In this document: piece by piece, positions 38,593 through 47,351 of the stretch
How positions within the stretch are numbered: position 1 is the first letter of the stretch
Layout of the letters: each line of letters starts with the position of its first letter
DNA from: Frankiales bacterium
GTDB lineage: Bacteria > Actinomycetota > Actinomycetes > JAFAQI01
Length of the DNA stretch: 64,000 nucleotides
Assembly (NCBI GenBank): GCA_025980465.1
Contig: JAICXJ010000012.1
Coordinates: 16,622-80,621, forward strand
Reading direction: 5' to 3'
The notes under the pieces: model-generated
Seen by the model: the letters and a program-made list of their open reading frames with translations, nothing else
Told to the model about the DNA's origin: nothing
Databases searched by the model: none
Translations under genes and position numbers: made by a program

Positions 38593-40320
38593 TCAGTGGG
38601 CGCCGGCCCAGCTTTCGCCGGAACCGATGTCGGCGACGAAGCGCACCCCGTTGCCGGCCGCCCACCAGCGGGTCGTCGCGGCCAGCGAGTCACGGAGGAC
38701 ATCGCGGGCCGCCTCAAGCCGGGCGACCGAAGCCTGGATGACGAGCTCGTCGTGCAGACACAACACGATGTGGCCATCGATGGACTTCAACCCATGCCGA
38801 ACCGTGGCAGCCCACGCCTTGAACAGCTCCGCCGCCGCACCCTGGATCGCGGCGTTGCGGCCGTAACGGCCACGCGCGGCGGTCACAGCGCGGTTCTCGT
38901 GCTCGGCGGGAGCGGAGAAGCGAATCAGCCGACCGCCGTAGGTTCGGAATGAAACGCCTTCGCGCGCCGACTCCTCCGCCTGTCGAAGGAACGCCATCGC
39001 GGTTGCGTACTCGCGATCCATCGCGCGCAATGCCTCCCCGGCGGGACCAGAGGTCTGGCCGTACATCGCAGCGAGAACCGCGACCTTCGCGGTTGGCCGG
39101 TCGCAGCCGAGTCGGGCCGCGACCGGCGCATACATGTCGGGGTCTCGGGTCGCGGCAGCAAATGCCTCATCTCCGGATACCGTCGCGAGCACCCGCGGCT
39201 CGATCTGGCCCAGGTCCGCCCGGACCAGCACGTGACCGGGTTCGGCGCGCACCGCGGGCCGCAGTTCGGCGGGCATGTTGTGCAGACCCACGCCGGCGGT
39301 CATCCGGCCGGCTCCGCCGTCCGCGGCGTACCACCGTCCCCGCAGCCGCTGGTCTGCGCCGACGTTGGCGTCGAGCCAGCGCCAGCCGTAGGTCGTGGCC
39401 AGCCGGTCGGCTTTGCGCCAGGTGAGAAGTGCGGCGACCGCCGGCAACGACCGATGGGGCTTGAGTCGCCACGAGCGGGTGTCGGGCAGGTTCAGGCCGA
39501 TCGTCCCGAGCAGCTCTCGCACCTGCTCGGGACTGCGGAGGTCGTACCTCGGGTCGCCGGGGAACTGTCGCAGGACCTCACGCTCGCGCTCGGCGAGCTG
39601 CGCCTCCTCCTCGGCAGCATCGGCGGGACGATCACCGATCAGTTCGCGCAACAGCGCCCCGGCCACGCCGAGGTCGAACGGCAGGCCGTCGTACTCCAGT
39701 TCGACGCACAGCAGTGCGGCCGCGGACTCGCTGTAGGCGATCAGGGTGCGCAGTGGCACGCCAGGTGTTGCCGCACGTGGATCGGGCAGCACACTGATCG
39801 CTGCCCGTTGCTTCGTTGCCAGCTCGAGAGCGAGCTCGGCCCATCGCCGAATCCGGTCCGGGCTGTCACGCCAGCCCCCGGCGAGCCACTCCGGGCTCAG
39901 TTGTCCGTCGCGCAGCGGCCCGTCGTCGCGCTGATCGATGTCGAACAGATCCAGCGACTCCTCACGCGGGGTCGGCAGCTCCAGGCCGTGGGTTGCCGCC
40001 CAGCTCGATGCCGCGTCGTCCCGGCGGGTGCCCTCAGTCAGCATGCCGACCGCGCCGAGGTCCCAGCAGGTCTCCGGTCGGACGCGGGCGTCGATTGCAG
40101 CCGGCGCGATGTCGCGGGCGTTCCACCAGACCCAACGCGGTTCGAGCTGCTCGATCGAGCTCACGACGGCCGCGAGCGGTTTCGACACGACCGCGCTTCC
40201 GCCGTCCCAGGCGAGACCGACCTGCTCGCGCGGACCCGGAACGATCGCGATGAAATCGCGTGGCCGATGTCCGGCCGCGTCGAGTCGCTCCCGCAGTGCC
40301 TCGATCGTGAGGTCAGCCAT
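38593..40320 (-). CDS. Stand-alone DNA polymerase I family (3'-5' exonuclease-like/polymerase) protein
   Basis: Motif A VRADLGQIEPRVLA, motif B RPTAKVAVLAAMYGQ, motif C LCLHDELVI; start MADLTIEALRERL. Confidence 0.92.
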   Translation of the reverse strand: MADLTIEALRERLDAAGHRPRDFIAIVPGPREQVGLAWDGGSAVVSKPLAAVVSSIEQLEPRWVWWNARDIAPAAIDARVRPETCWDLGAVGMLTEGTRRDDAASSWAATHGLELPTPREESLDLFDIDQRDDGPLRDGQLSPEWLAGGWRDSPDRIRRWAELALELATKQRAAISVLPDPRAATPGVPLRTLIAYSESAAALLCVELEYDGLPFDLGVAGALLRELIGDRPADAAEEEAQLAEREREVLRQFPGDPRYDLRSPEQVRELLGTIGLNLPDTRSWRLKPHRSLPAVAALLTWRKADRLATTYGWRWLDANVGADQRLRGRWYAADGGAGRMTAGVGLHNMPAELRPAVRAEPGHVLVRADLGQIEPRVLATVSGDEAFAAATRDPDMYAPVAARLGCDRPTAKVAVLAAMYGQTSGPAGEALRAMDREYATAMAFLRQAEESAREGVSFRTYGGRLIRFSAPAEHENRAVTAARGRYGRNAAIQGAAAELFKAWAATVRHGLKSIDGHIVLCLHDELVIQASVARLEAARDVLRDSLAATTRWWAAGNGVRFVADIGSGESWAGAH

Positions 40321-40978
40321 GGAGTCCGGCGGGTAGTTCCAGCGGAATGTCGATCGGAATCTCTCCGGACAGGCCATATCCGCCGTTCAGCTCCAGCGAG
40401 TCTCCGCTCCAGAAGCGACCGGGGTCGTACCAACTCGCCCGCTTGGTACGAGGCAGCAACCCCATGTCCTGGTAGGTGATCGCCACCACCTCGGCGCAGT
40501 ACGCCGTGTCACGTGCGTCGTCGCCGGGCGTCGCGGTGCGCAGCGGCATCCGGCCGCCGAACCAGCCGGCGGCCAGGGCGCGGGTTGTGGGGAAGGGAGT
40601 GCCGTCAAGGCGCGCGATTGTCCGCAGGACGGCGTCTTCCGCGTCACGCGTGATCGGCTTGTTGAGCTGCCGCAGCCAACCTTCCTGACCGTAGTTGTTG
40701 GCCCACACCAGCGCCGAGTCGCGCAGGTCATGGAGTTGGGCGCCGCGCTGGTACTTGCCCGACCACATGTCGACGAGTGACCTGCCGAGCTCGGCATGCC
40801 ACATCAACGGCGGAAGATCGTCGATGACGACGGCCATGCCGACGTGGTTGACCGGACTGTTGGTGGTGAGCCGGATCGCGCGATCGGCCGCACTCGATCC
40901 CCGAAACAACCAGAGGTCACCGGTGCGGGTCAGCTCGACCGCGGCATCGAGCGGCATCGCGACCACGGGCACCGGCAC
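40313..40978 (-). CDS. Permuted papain-like (YiiX/NlpC-P60 type) cysteine hydrolase
   Basis: TGDLWLFRG...NHVGMAVVIDD...TAYCAEVVAITY: H-then-C order of permuted papain fold. Confidence 0.7.
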   Translation of the reverse strand: MPVPVVAMPLDAAVELTRTGDLWLFRGSSAADRAIRLTTNSPVNHVGMAVVIDDLPPLMWHAELGRSLVDMWSGKYQRGAQLHDLRDSALVWANNYGQEGWLRQLNKPITRDAEDAVLRTIARLDGTPFPTTRALAAGWFGGRMPLRTATPGDDARDTAYCAEVVAITYQDMGLLPRTKRASWYDPGRFWSGDSLELNGGYGLSGEIPIDIPLELPAGLHG

Positions 40979-41021
40979 AGCATCGCATCGGCCGACGACG
41001 CGCGATGACTACGGTGAATCG

Positions 41022-41189
41022 GTGAAGTGGTGGAAGATCGTCGGGCTCGCGGGCGTGGCGGGTGTCGCGGCGACGGGAGTGGTCATCGCACGGCACGAGC
41101 GGCAGCGCCGGACGATGACGCCGGGGCAGGTGCGGGACAGACTGCATGCGAGGTACGCCGAGCTCGAACGTCCGGCCCGGGCGAGTTAG
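41022..41189 (+). CDS. Small single-TM protein
   Basis: GTG start; VKWWKIVGLAGVAGVAATGVVIARHERQRRTMTPGQVRDRLHARYAELERPARAS. Confidence 0.55.
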   Translation: MKWWKIVGLAGVAGVAATGVVIARHERQRRTMTPGQVRDRLHARYAELERPARAS

Positions 41190-41747
41190 TCAGACGTCGC
41201 TTCGGTCGGCCGTCGGTGTCGGTGCCTCCCGCTGCGAGGGCATGACGACGACCACGGTGCGCGAGACCGCCAGGTCGACGCTCGACCGGGGTAGCGGCGC
41301 TGCGAAGTCGCTGTCGAGACGGCGCCGCCGGCACTCCCTCATCGCGAGCACCGCGCCCGCGAGAAGGACCAAAGCCGCGCCATCGACAAGCCACAGCCCA
41401 GGTCCGATGTTCGTCGTGATGATCCCGTCCGAGATCCGGCCGGACGCCGCGACGGTGTGGCGCAGGTTGATGGTGTCGTAGAAGGCGATGGCGGCGATCA
41501 TGCCGCCGGCCAGCGCGGTCATCGCAGGAAACAGCAGGTGGATGCTTCGTCGTACCGAAGCGGTAGTTACCGCGACGGACGCGGCCACCGCACACAGCAC
41601 GGTGACCTTGCCGTCACCGGCGAGCCCGTCGATGTGAATCCAGCCACGCGCCCAGTGGGCATCGACCCAGGAGAGCGCTGACCCCACCGCGACAGCGAGC
41701 GCCGCGATGGCGACGGTCCAGACCGAGAAGTCGATCCGTCTGCGCAT
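41190..41747 (-). CDS. Membrane protein of unknown function
   Basis: Four hydrophobic segments, e.g. VWTVAIAALAVAVGSALSWV, LLFPAMTALAGGMIAAIAFY. Confidence 0.7.
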   Translation of the reverse strand: MRRRIDFSVWTVAIAALAVAVGSALSWVDAHWARGWIHIDGLAGDGKVTVLCAVAASVAVTTASVRRSIHLLFPAMTALAGGMIAAIAFYDTINLRHTVAASGRISDGIITTNIGPGLWLVDGAALVLLAGAVLAMRECRRRRLDSDFAAPLPRSSVDLAVSRTVVVVMPSQREAPTPTADRSDV

Positions 41748-41863
41748 TCCTCGACGCTGTCATCGCGAAGTGGGCCAGATCGAGCAAATCCGGCGAAACC
41801 GTCCCGACGTGCTACCTGCCCTGACCCGCAGTGACTAAGCCGGGTGGTCGATACGCTCCGGCG

Positions 41864-42394
41864 ATGCCGATGTTCTCCTTTGAAGGGCATGCCCCATCGG
41901 TGCATCCCGACGCGTTCATCGCCCCGACCGCGACGCTGGTCGGCGATGTGACCATCGAGGCCGGCGCCTCCGTCTGGTACGGCGCGGTGCTACGCGCCGA
42001 CTACGGGCCGATCGTGGTGCGCGCCGGCGCCAACATTCAGGATGGGTCGCTCGTTCACGGCGCCGGACCACTCGTGGAGATCGGGCCAGGGGCAACCGTC
42101 GCACATCTTTGTGTGGTCCATGGCGCGGTGGTCGGGGCGGAGGCGCTCATCGGTAACGGCGCCACGATTCAGGACGGTGCGCGGATCGGCGCCCGCGCGA
42201 TGGTGGCTGCGCATGCGTTGGTGCCGCCGAACGCCGTCGTCGAGCCGGGCACGTTGTTCCGCGGCACTGCCGGCTCGTCCGCCGGTCCGCTGTCGGACGG
42301 AGCGATGCGGTGGGTCGACATCAACCCGTCGGCCTACCAGGAGCTGGCTCGTCGCCACATCGCCGGCGTTGCAGAAATCGTCGGAGGGGAATGA
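41864..42394 (+). CDS. Gamma carbonic anhydrase family protein
   Basis: Left-handed beta-helix hexapeptide repeats [59 protein letters not shown]. Confidence 0.93.
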   Translation: MPMFSFEGHAPSVHPDAFIAPTATLVGDVTIEAGASVWYGAVLRADYGPIVVRAGANIQDGSLVHGAGPLVEIGPGATVAHLCVVHGAVVGAEALIGNGATIQDGARIGARAMVAAHALVPPNAVVEPGTLFRGTAGSSAGPLSDGAMRWVDINPSAYQELARRHIAGVAEIVGGE

Positions 42395-42397
42395 CCC

Positions 42398-42649
42398 ATG
42401 CTCGAGCTACGACCGAACTGTGAGTGCTGCGACCGCGACCTGCCCAACGGCGCGGCCGAGGCGCGTATCTGCACCTTCGAGTGCACGTTCTGCGCCGAGT
42501 GCGTCGAGCATCGGCTCGACAACCAATGCCCCAACTGCGGCGGTAACTTCAGTGTCCGGCCGACCCGGCCGCAGGCATTGCTCGAGATGTATCCGGTGTC
42601 GAGGAAACGGGTGCTGGGCTCGCAGCCGGAGTGCGCCGGCGCGAGGTAG
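42398..42649 (+). CDS. DUF1272 domain protein (Cys-rich)
   Basis: MLELRPNCECCDRDLPNGAAEARICTFECTFCAECVEHRLDNQCPNCGGNF. Confidence 0.92.
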   Translation: MLELRPNCECCDRDLPNGAAEARICTFECTFCAECVEHRLDNQCPNCGGNFSVRPTRPQALLEMYPVSRKRVLGSQPECAGAR

Positions 42650-42655
42650 CCGCTT

Positions 42656-44167
42656 CTACTGGTGAGTCGGTGCCGGCGCCGCGTCAGGAAGCGTCACGAC
42701 GGTCGGTCCGGCCGGAAACGGGTCCTCGGCCGGTGCCGCTCCCCGGAGGAGTTCAAGAAGTCTCGCGGTCTCGTCAACGATGTAGTCGGCGATCTTCTCT
42801 ACGTCGGGCACCAGCTCCCGACAGGCGATCAGGCCGAAGTGCAGGCCGCCGTTGTAGCTCTGCACCGTGATGTTGAGACCGACACCCTCGACCACGACCG
42901 AGACCGGGTAGTAGGCGAGCACGTCCGCGCCGGCCAGATACGCCTGGATGTTGGCGCCGGGGACGTTGGACAGTACGACGTTGACCGGCCGGATCCGGCT
43001 GGTCAGGCTCATCGAGCTCGCCAGGCGTGCCGCCCGGGCGGCGAGCGCGGGTGCGAAGAACTCGCCGACGTCCTCAACCAGGCCGTCAGGGATCGCTGCC
43101 TGCTGCGCCTTGGCGACGACCGTCGCCTCGTTCGCCATTCGGAGCCGATCGATCGGGTCCTCAAGATGGGTGGGGATTGCCGCGAACATCGCCGACACCC
43201 GGTTACCCGGGGTGTCACCGGCTCGCGGGACCTTCAATGCGACCGGAAGCATCGCGACCAGCGGTGCGTCCGGCAGCTCGTTGTGATCGACGAGCCAGCG
43301 TCGGATCGCGGCTGCGGACACCGCGACGAAGACGTCATTGACGGTCACGCCGACCGCGTTCTTGATCTCCTTGACGTCGGCGAGGCTGACGGTGCGGATG
43401 GCGAAGCGACGGTGGGCTGTGATCGGACGGTTGAGACTCGTGGCCGGCGCCGCGCCAGCTGTGGCGATGATGCCGCCGTCGTGCTCGCCACGGCTGATCA
43501 AGCCACGCACGAATGGGGTTGCCATCTGCGCGAGCGTCGGCGCGAACCGAAGCAGGTTAGTCGTGACACGTACCGCGCGGCGCGGATGGCTTCCTACCGT
43601 CGCCGCGGCGCGCAGCAACAGGCCCGCCCGGTTCGGGAGTGACTGTGGCTCGTACGCGGGAATGTCGGTGAACTCGCGACCTTCACGGGTCAGGTCGAGC
43701 AGTGTCGTCATCAGCTCCGCACCGGCGGCGCCGTCAATCGCGGCGTGATGGATCTTCGTGTACACGGCCATCCGGCCGCCAGCGAGTCCGGAGATCAAGT
43801 ACATCTCCCACAGCGGCCGGGCCCGGTCCAGAGCCCGCGAATGAAGGCGCGAGATCTGCTCACACAGCTGCTGGTCGCTGCCTGGTGACGGGATCGCGAG
43901 CTCCCGGATGTGGAACTCCAGATCGAAGTCCGGGTCATCGGCCCAGTACGGCTGATCGAGACCGAACGGGACCTCGACCAGCCGGCGCCGCAGCAGCGGC
44001 ACCAGATGCAGCCGCTGCCCGATGAGCTCCGTCAACCGCTCCAGCGTCAACGGCTGGGGCGCGTTGCTCGGATCGAGAACGGCGAGCCCACCCACGTGAC
44101 CGGTGACTGCGGGCGTTTCAAGAGCCAGAAACGCGGCGTCCATTCCGCTCAGCTGCTGCATCCGCAA
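42656..44167 (-). CDS. Wax ester synthase/diacylglycerol acyltransferase (WS/DGAT)
   Basis: HHAAIDG active-site motif, PLWEMYLISGLAGGRMAVYTKIHH, LSNVPG. Confidence 0.96.
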   Translation of the reverse strand: MRMQQLSGMDAAFLALETPAVTGHVGGLAVLDPSNAPQPLTLERLTELIGQRLHLVPLLRRRLVEVPFGLDQPYWADDPDFDLEFHIRELAIPSPGSDQQLCEQISRLHSRALDRARPLWEMYLISGLAGGRMAVYTKIHHAAIDGAAGAELMTTLLDLTREGREFTDIPAYEPQSLPNRAGLLLRAAATVGSHPRRAVRVTTNLLRFAPTLAQMATPFVRGLISRGEHDGGIIATAGAAPATSLNRPITAHRRFAIRTVSLADVKEIKNAVGVTVNDVFVAVSAAAIRRWLVDHNELPDAPLVAMLPVALKVPRAGDTPGNRVSAMFAAIPTHLEDPIDRLRMANEATVVAKAQQAAIPDGLVEDVGEFFAPALAARAARLASSMSLTSRIRPVNVVLSNVPGANIQAYLAGADVLAYYPVSVVVEGVGLNITVQSYNGGLHFGLIACRELVPDVEKIADYIVDETARLLELLRGAAPAEDPFPAGPTVVTLPDAAPAPTHQ

Positions 44168-44202
44168 AGCGAACCAGCCCCAAGCCCCCGGCGCAACACC
44201 TG

Positions 44203-44970
44203 CTAGTGGGGCACCTCGAGGTCACTTCCCCGCATTCCCGCTTCGATGGCGGCGATCACCGTCTCGATGACTTTGACCCGAGCCCACCGCTTGTTCTCGG
44301 CTTCGACCAGCCTCCATGGGCTGACCTCGGTGGAGGTCTTTTCCAGCATCTCTTCGACAGCTTTGGTGTAGGCGGCGCGCTTCTTGCGGTTGCGCCAGTC
44401 CTCGTCGGTCAGCTTCCAGGTCCGTAGCGGGTCGCTCTGCCGCGACTTGAAGCGTTCGAGCTGTTCGGCTTCGGAGAGATGAAGCCAGAACTTCACGAGC
44501 ACCATGCCTTCGGCCGCGAGGCTGGTCTCGAAGTCGACGATTTCCTGGTAGGCACGCTTCCACTGCTCCGCCGTCGCGAGCTTCTCGACCCGCTCGACGA
44601 GAACTCGGCCGTACCAGGAGCGGTCGAAGACCGCCATCCCGCCCCACCCGGGGAGCTTCGGCCAGAACCGCCAGAGGAAGTGGTGGCGCTTCTCGTCGAA
44701 TGTCGGCGCCGCGAACTCGGCGACGCGCACATGGCGCGGGTCGAGCGGTGCAACCAGTCGCTTGATGCAGCCACCCTTGCCCGATGCGTCCCATCCCTCG
44801 AAGACCACACATATCGGTGGACCGAACCGACCGCCGCTCCCGATCAGACCACCGCAGATGAGTCGGAGCTCGAGGAGTCGTTGCTGCGCCGCTTCGAGCC
44901 GCGCCGTCTCCTGTTTCGAGGTGAGCTTCAGCGAGAGGTCGAGCTCGTCGAGGCGGCCCATGGCCGGCAC
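44203..44970 (-). CDS. ppk2: Polyphosphate kinase 2 family
   Basis: VVFEGWDASGKGGCIKRLVAPLDPRHVRVAEF, FLWRFWPKLPGWGGMAVFDRSWYGRVLVERVE. Confidence 0.95.
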   Translation of the reverse strand: MPAMGRLDELDLSLKLTSKQETARLEAAQQRLLELRLICGGLIGSGGRFGPPICVVFEGWDASGKGGCIKRLVAPLDPRHVRVAEFAAPTFDEKRHHFLWRFWPKLPGWGGMAVFDRSWYGRVLVERVEKLATAEQWKRAYQEIVDFETSLAAEGMVLVKFWLHLSEAEQLERFKSRQSDPLRTWKLTDEDWRNRKKRAAYTKAVEEMLEKTSTEVSPWRLVEAENKRWARVKVIETVIAAIEAGMRGSDLEVPH

Positions 44971-44985
44971 GCTACCCGGGTCGCG

Positions 44986-45519
44986 TCACGCTAGTGACTT
45001 GGCGAGGACGGCGAACTCGAGGTCGCTACGACGCGGGAGTCCGAACCGCTCGTCACCATGAGGAAACGGCCGAGTCTCGCCGGTGAGCTGGTAGCCGCGG
45101 CGTTCGTACCACGAGATCAGCTCGGAGCGCCGACTGATCACCGTCATCTCCATCAGCGGTGCCGACCATCGCGTGAGGGCGAGGCGTTCGGCCTCCGCAA
45201 GCACCCGGCCTCCGACTCCACTGCCTTGTCTCGTCGGCACGACCGCGAACATTCCGAAGTACGCCGGAACGTCAGGCGCGCCTCTCAACTCGCAGCAGGC
45301 GATCAGTTGCCGGTCATCGTCAAAGCCGAGCAGCACGAACCGGTCATCGCTGCTGATGAGCTCGGCCACCGCATCGCGGTCGGTGCGCTGGCCGTCGAGG
45401 AGATCGGCTTCGGTGGTCCAGCCGGCGCGGCTTGACTCGCCGCGATACGCCGATTCGACCAGCGCGACCACCGCATCCACGTCGGCAGCGGTCGCCATCC
45501 GAAAGCTCAGTTCCGCCAT
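44986..45519 (-). CDS. GNAT family N-acetyltransferase
   Basis: MFAVVPTRQGSGVGGRVLAEAERLA; SWYERRGYQLTGETRPFP. Confidence 0.94.
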   Translation of the reverse strand: MAELSFRMATAADVDAVVALVESAYRGESSRAGWTTEADLLDGQRTDRDAVAELISSDDRFVLLGFDDDRQLIACCELRGAPDVPAYFGMFAVVPTRQGSGVGGRVLAEAERLALTRWSAPLMEMTVISRRSELISWYERRGYQLTGETRPFPHGDERFGLPRRSDLEFAVLAKSLA

Positions 45520-45630
45520 TGCGCACTGACGCTAGCGAGCGCGGTAACGCATCCGATCGTCGGTCCGCTCTTTGCAGTAACGCAGGTAGTGCCCCGGCTC
45601 CCTGCCGGGGCCGTTACGAGAGGACTCACG

Positions 45631-46638
45631 ATGACCTCAACCCGCACCCGTCGCGGCGCTGCACTGGCGGTGCTCGCGGTGACTGTCTCGAGCGGGATCG
45701 CCCTCGCCGCCACCTACCCGGCTGCCGCCAACGTGGCGCCTCGCGCGCACACCTCGCTGTCGATCCGGGTCGCTCGGCCGGCAATCAATCCCGGCGGTAC
45801 CGATGTCGTCATGGGCGATCTTGCCGCGCGGCATCATCGCGTCGCCGGTCGGGCCATCTACCTCGAGGCCAAACCTCAGGGAGCGACGGGATGGACCCGC
45901 GAGGCGCGGCACCGCACCGGCCGCCACGGCCGGGTCGCGTTCCGGGTCAGCCCCGCGACCTCGACGCGTTACCGGCTCGCGTTCCTCGGCAACGGGTTGC
46001 AGCGACCCACGCTCAGTGGCGTCGTCGGTGTCCGGGTCCGGACCTCGGCGAACTCCCTTGCCATTTCCCAGGATGCGATCTCGATCGAGCCTGGTTCCTC
46101 CGACGCCATCCACGGTGTGCTCACCGTCAACGGTGCACCGCTGGGCGGGGTCCCGGTCGAGCTTCGTGACCGGCCGGCCGGCCAGCGCAACTTCCACCTG
46201 TTTGCGACGTCGAACACTGCCAGCGACGGCACTGTGTCGTTCCCGGTGACGCCCGCGGTCAACACCCACTACGTGCTGATCTACCGCGGCACGGCCACCA
46301 CACCCCACCTGCGTAGCGCAGTCGTGACGGTGCACGTCCGGCGACCGAGCTCGCTGTCGATCAGGGCGCTACTCAACGCCGCCGGTATGGAGGTCATCAG
46401 CGGTGACCTGCGTGGTGGTGGAAGCGGCTTGGCGCACCGCCCGGTCTCGCTTCAACAGAGCCCGTCGACCACTGGCACTTGGACCACGGTGGGGACCGAG
46501 CGCACCGGCCGTCACGGCGGCGTAGCGTTCAAAGAGGTCCGACCCACCGCGTCCGAGGACTACCGGCTGGTGTTCGCCGGCGGTCCAAACTTCGACGGTT
46601 GCATGAGCCCGGTCGCCACTGTCACCGTTTCCGGATAG
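45631..46638 (+). CDS. Secreted protein with three tandem Ig-like domains
   Basis: Signal peptide GAALAVLAVTVSSGIALAATYPAAANVA; three ~97-aa repeats each with (N/T/S)SLSI... and YRLxFxG/YVLIYRG. Confidence 0.82.
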   Translation: MTSTRTRRGAALAVLAVTVSSGIALAATYPAAANVAPRAHTSLSIRVARPAINPGGTDVVMGDLAARHHRVAGRAIYLEAKPQGATGWTREARHRTGRHGRVAFRVSPATSTRYRLAFLGNGLQRPTLSGVVGVRVRTSANSLAISQDAISIEPGSSDAIHGVLTVNGAPLGGVPVELRDRPAGQRNFHLFATSNTASDGTVSFPVTPAVNTHYVLIYRGTATTPHLRSAVVTVHVRRPSSLSIRALLNAAGMEVISGDLRGGGSGLAHRPVSLQQSPSTTGTWTTVGTERTGRHGGVAFKEVRPTASEDYRLVFAGGPNFDGCMSPVATVTVSG

Positions 46639-46690
46639 TTGCTGAGGGCACGATCAGAAACTATCTAGGAACCGAGGAGGGGCGGCGGTC

Positions 46691-47317
46691 ATTAGATCGA
46701 ATCCGTCTTCGCGAGCTCGTCGGTCTGGCCTCGAACGGGGCGGTCAGGCCGATGAGCCGTTTCCTGCTGACGGACTCGATGACGCCCTCGACCGGGCCCG
46801 CGCCGGTGAGGACGCCGGTTTCCTCGATTTGTGGCGGGCGCTGCAACCCCGTTTGCTCCGATATCTCCGCGTCCACAGCGGTCAGGGATGCGAGGACGTG
46901 GCCGCCGAGACCTGGTTGCAGGTCGTGCGTGACCTGTCGAACTTCATCGGGGATGCCGATGGGTTCCGCGCGTGGCTGTTCACGATCGCGCGGCACCGGG
47001 CGATCGATGCCGCTCGTGCCGCGGCGGCGCGGCCTCACGTCCTCATCCCGGAAGTACCTGACGGGTCGGTCGGCGCCGTTGCCTCGGCTGAATCAGAAGC
47101 CCTCGACCGGATGTCGACCGATCGCGCGCTCGAGCTTGTCGCGACGCTGCCGACCGAGCAGGCCGAGATGGTGATGCTCCGCGTCGTGGCCGGCCTCGAC
47201 GTCGCGGTCGTCGCGCGGATCGTGGGCAGGACCCCCGGTGCGGTGCGGGTGGCCGTGCACCGCGGGCTTCGCTCCCTCTCGCGCAACCCACAGGCCTACG
47301 AGGCGGAGGTCGTCTAG
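46691..47317 (+). CDS. ECF-like RNA polymerase sigma factor (start codon uncertain)
   Basis: ALDRARAGEDAGFLDLWRALQPRLLRYLRVHSG (region 2.1), FRAWLFTIARHRAIDAAR, ALELVATLPTEQAEMVMLRVVAGLDVAVVARIVGRTPGAVRVAVHRGLRSL (region 4). No in-frame ATG/GTG/TTG covers region 2.1; ATT 46691 behind gaggagg used provisionally. Confidence 0.82.
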   Translation: MRSNPSSRARRSGLERGGQADEPFPADGLDDALDRARAGEDAGFLDLWRALQPRLLRYLRVHSGQGCEDVAAETWLQVVRDLSNFIGDADGFRAWLFTIARHRAIDAARAAAARPHVLIPEVPDGSVGAVASAESEALDRMSTDRALELVATLPTEQAEMVMLRVVAGLDVAVVARIVGRTPGAVRVAVHRGLRSLSRNPQAYEAEVV

Positions 47318-47351
47318 TGGACCACGTCGAGCAGTTGGACAGGACCCGGCC

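Noticed and set aside
42662-43642. 326-aa plus-strand ORF opposite WS/DGAT
   Set aside because: No domain signature; antisense of a gene with HHAAIDG motif
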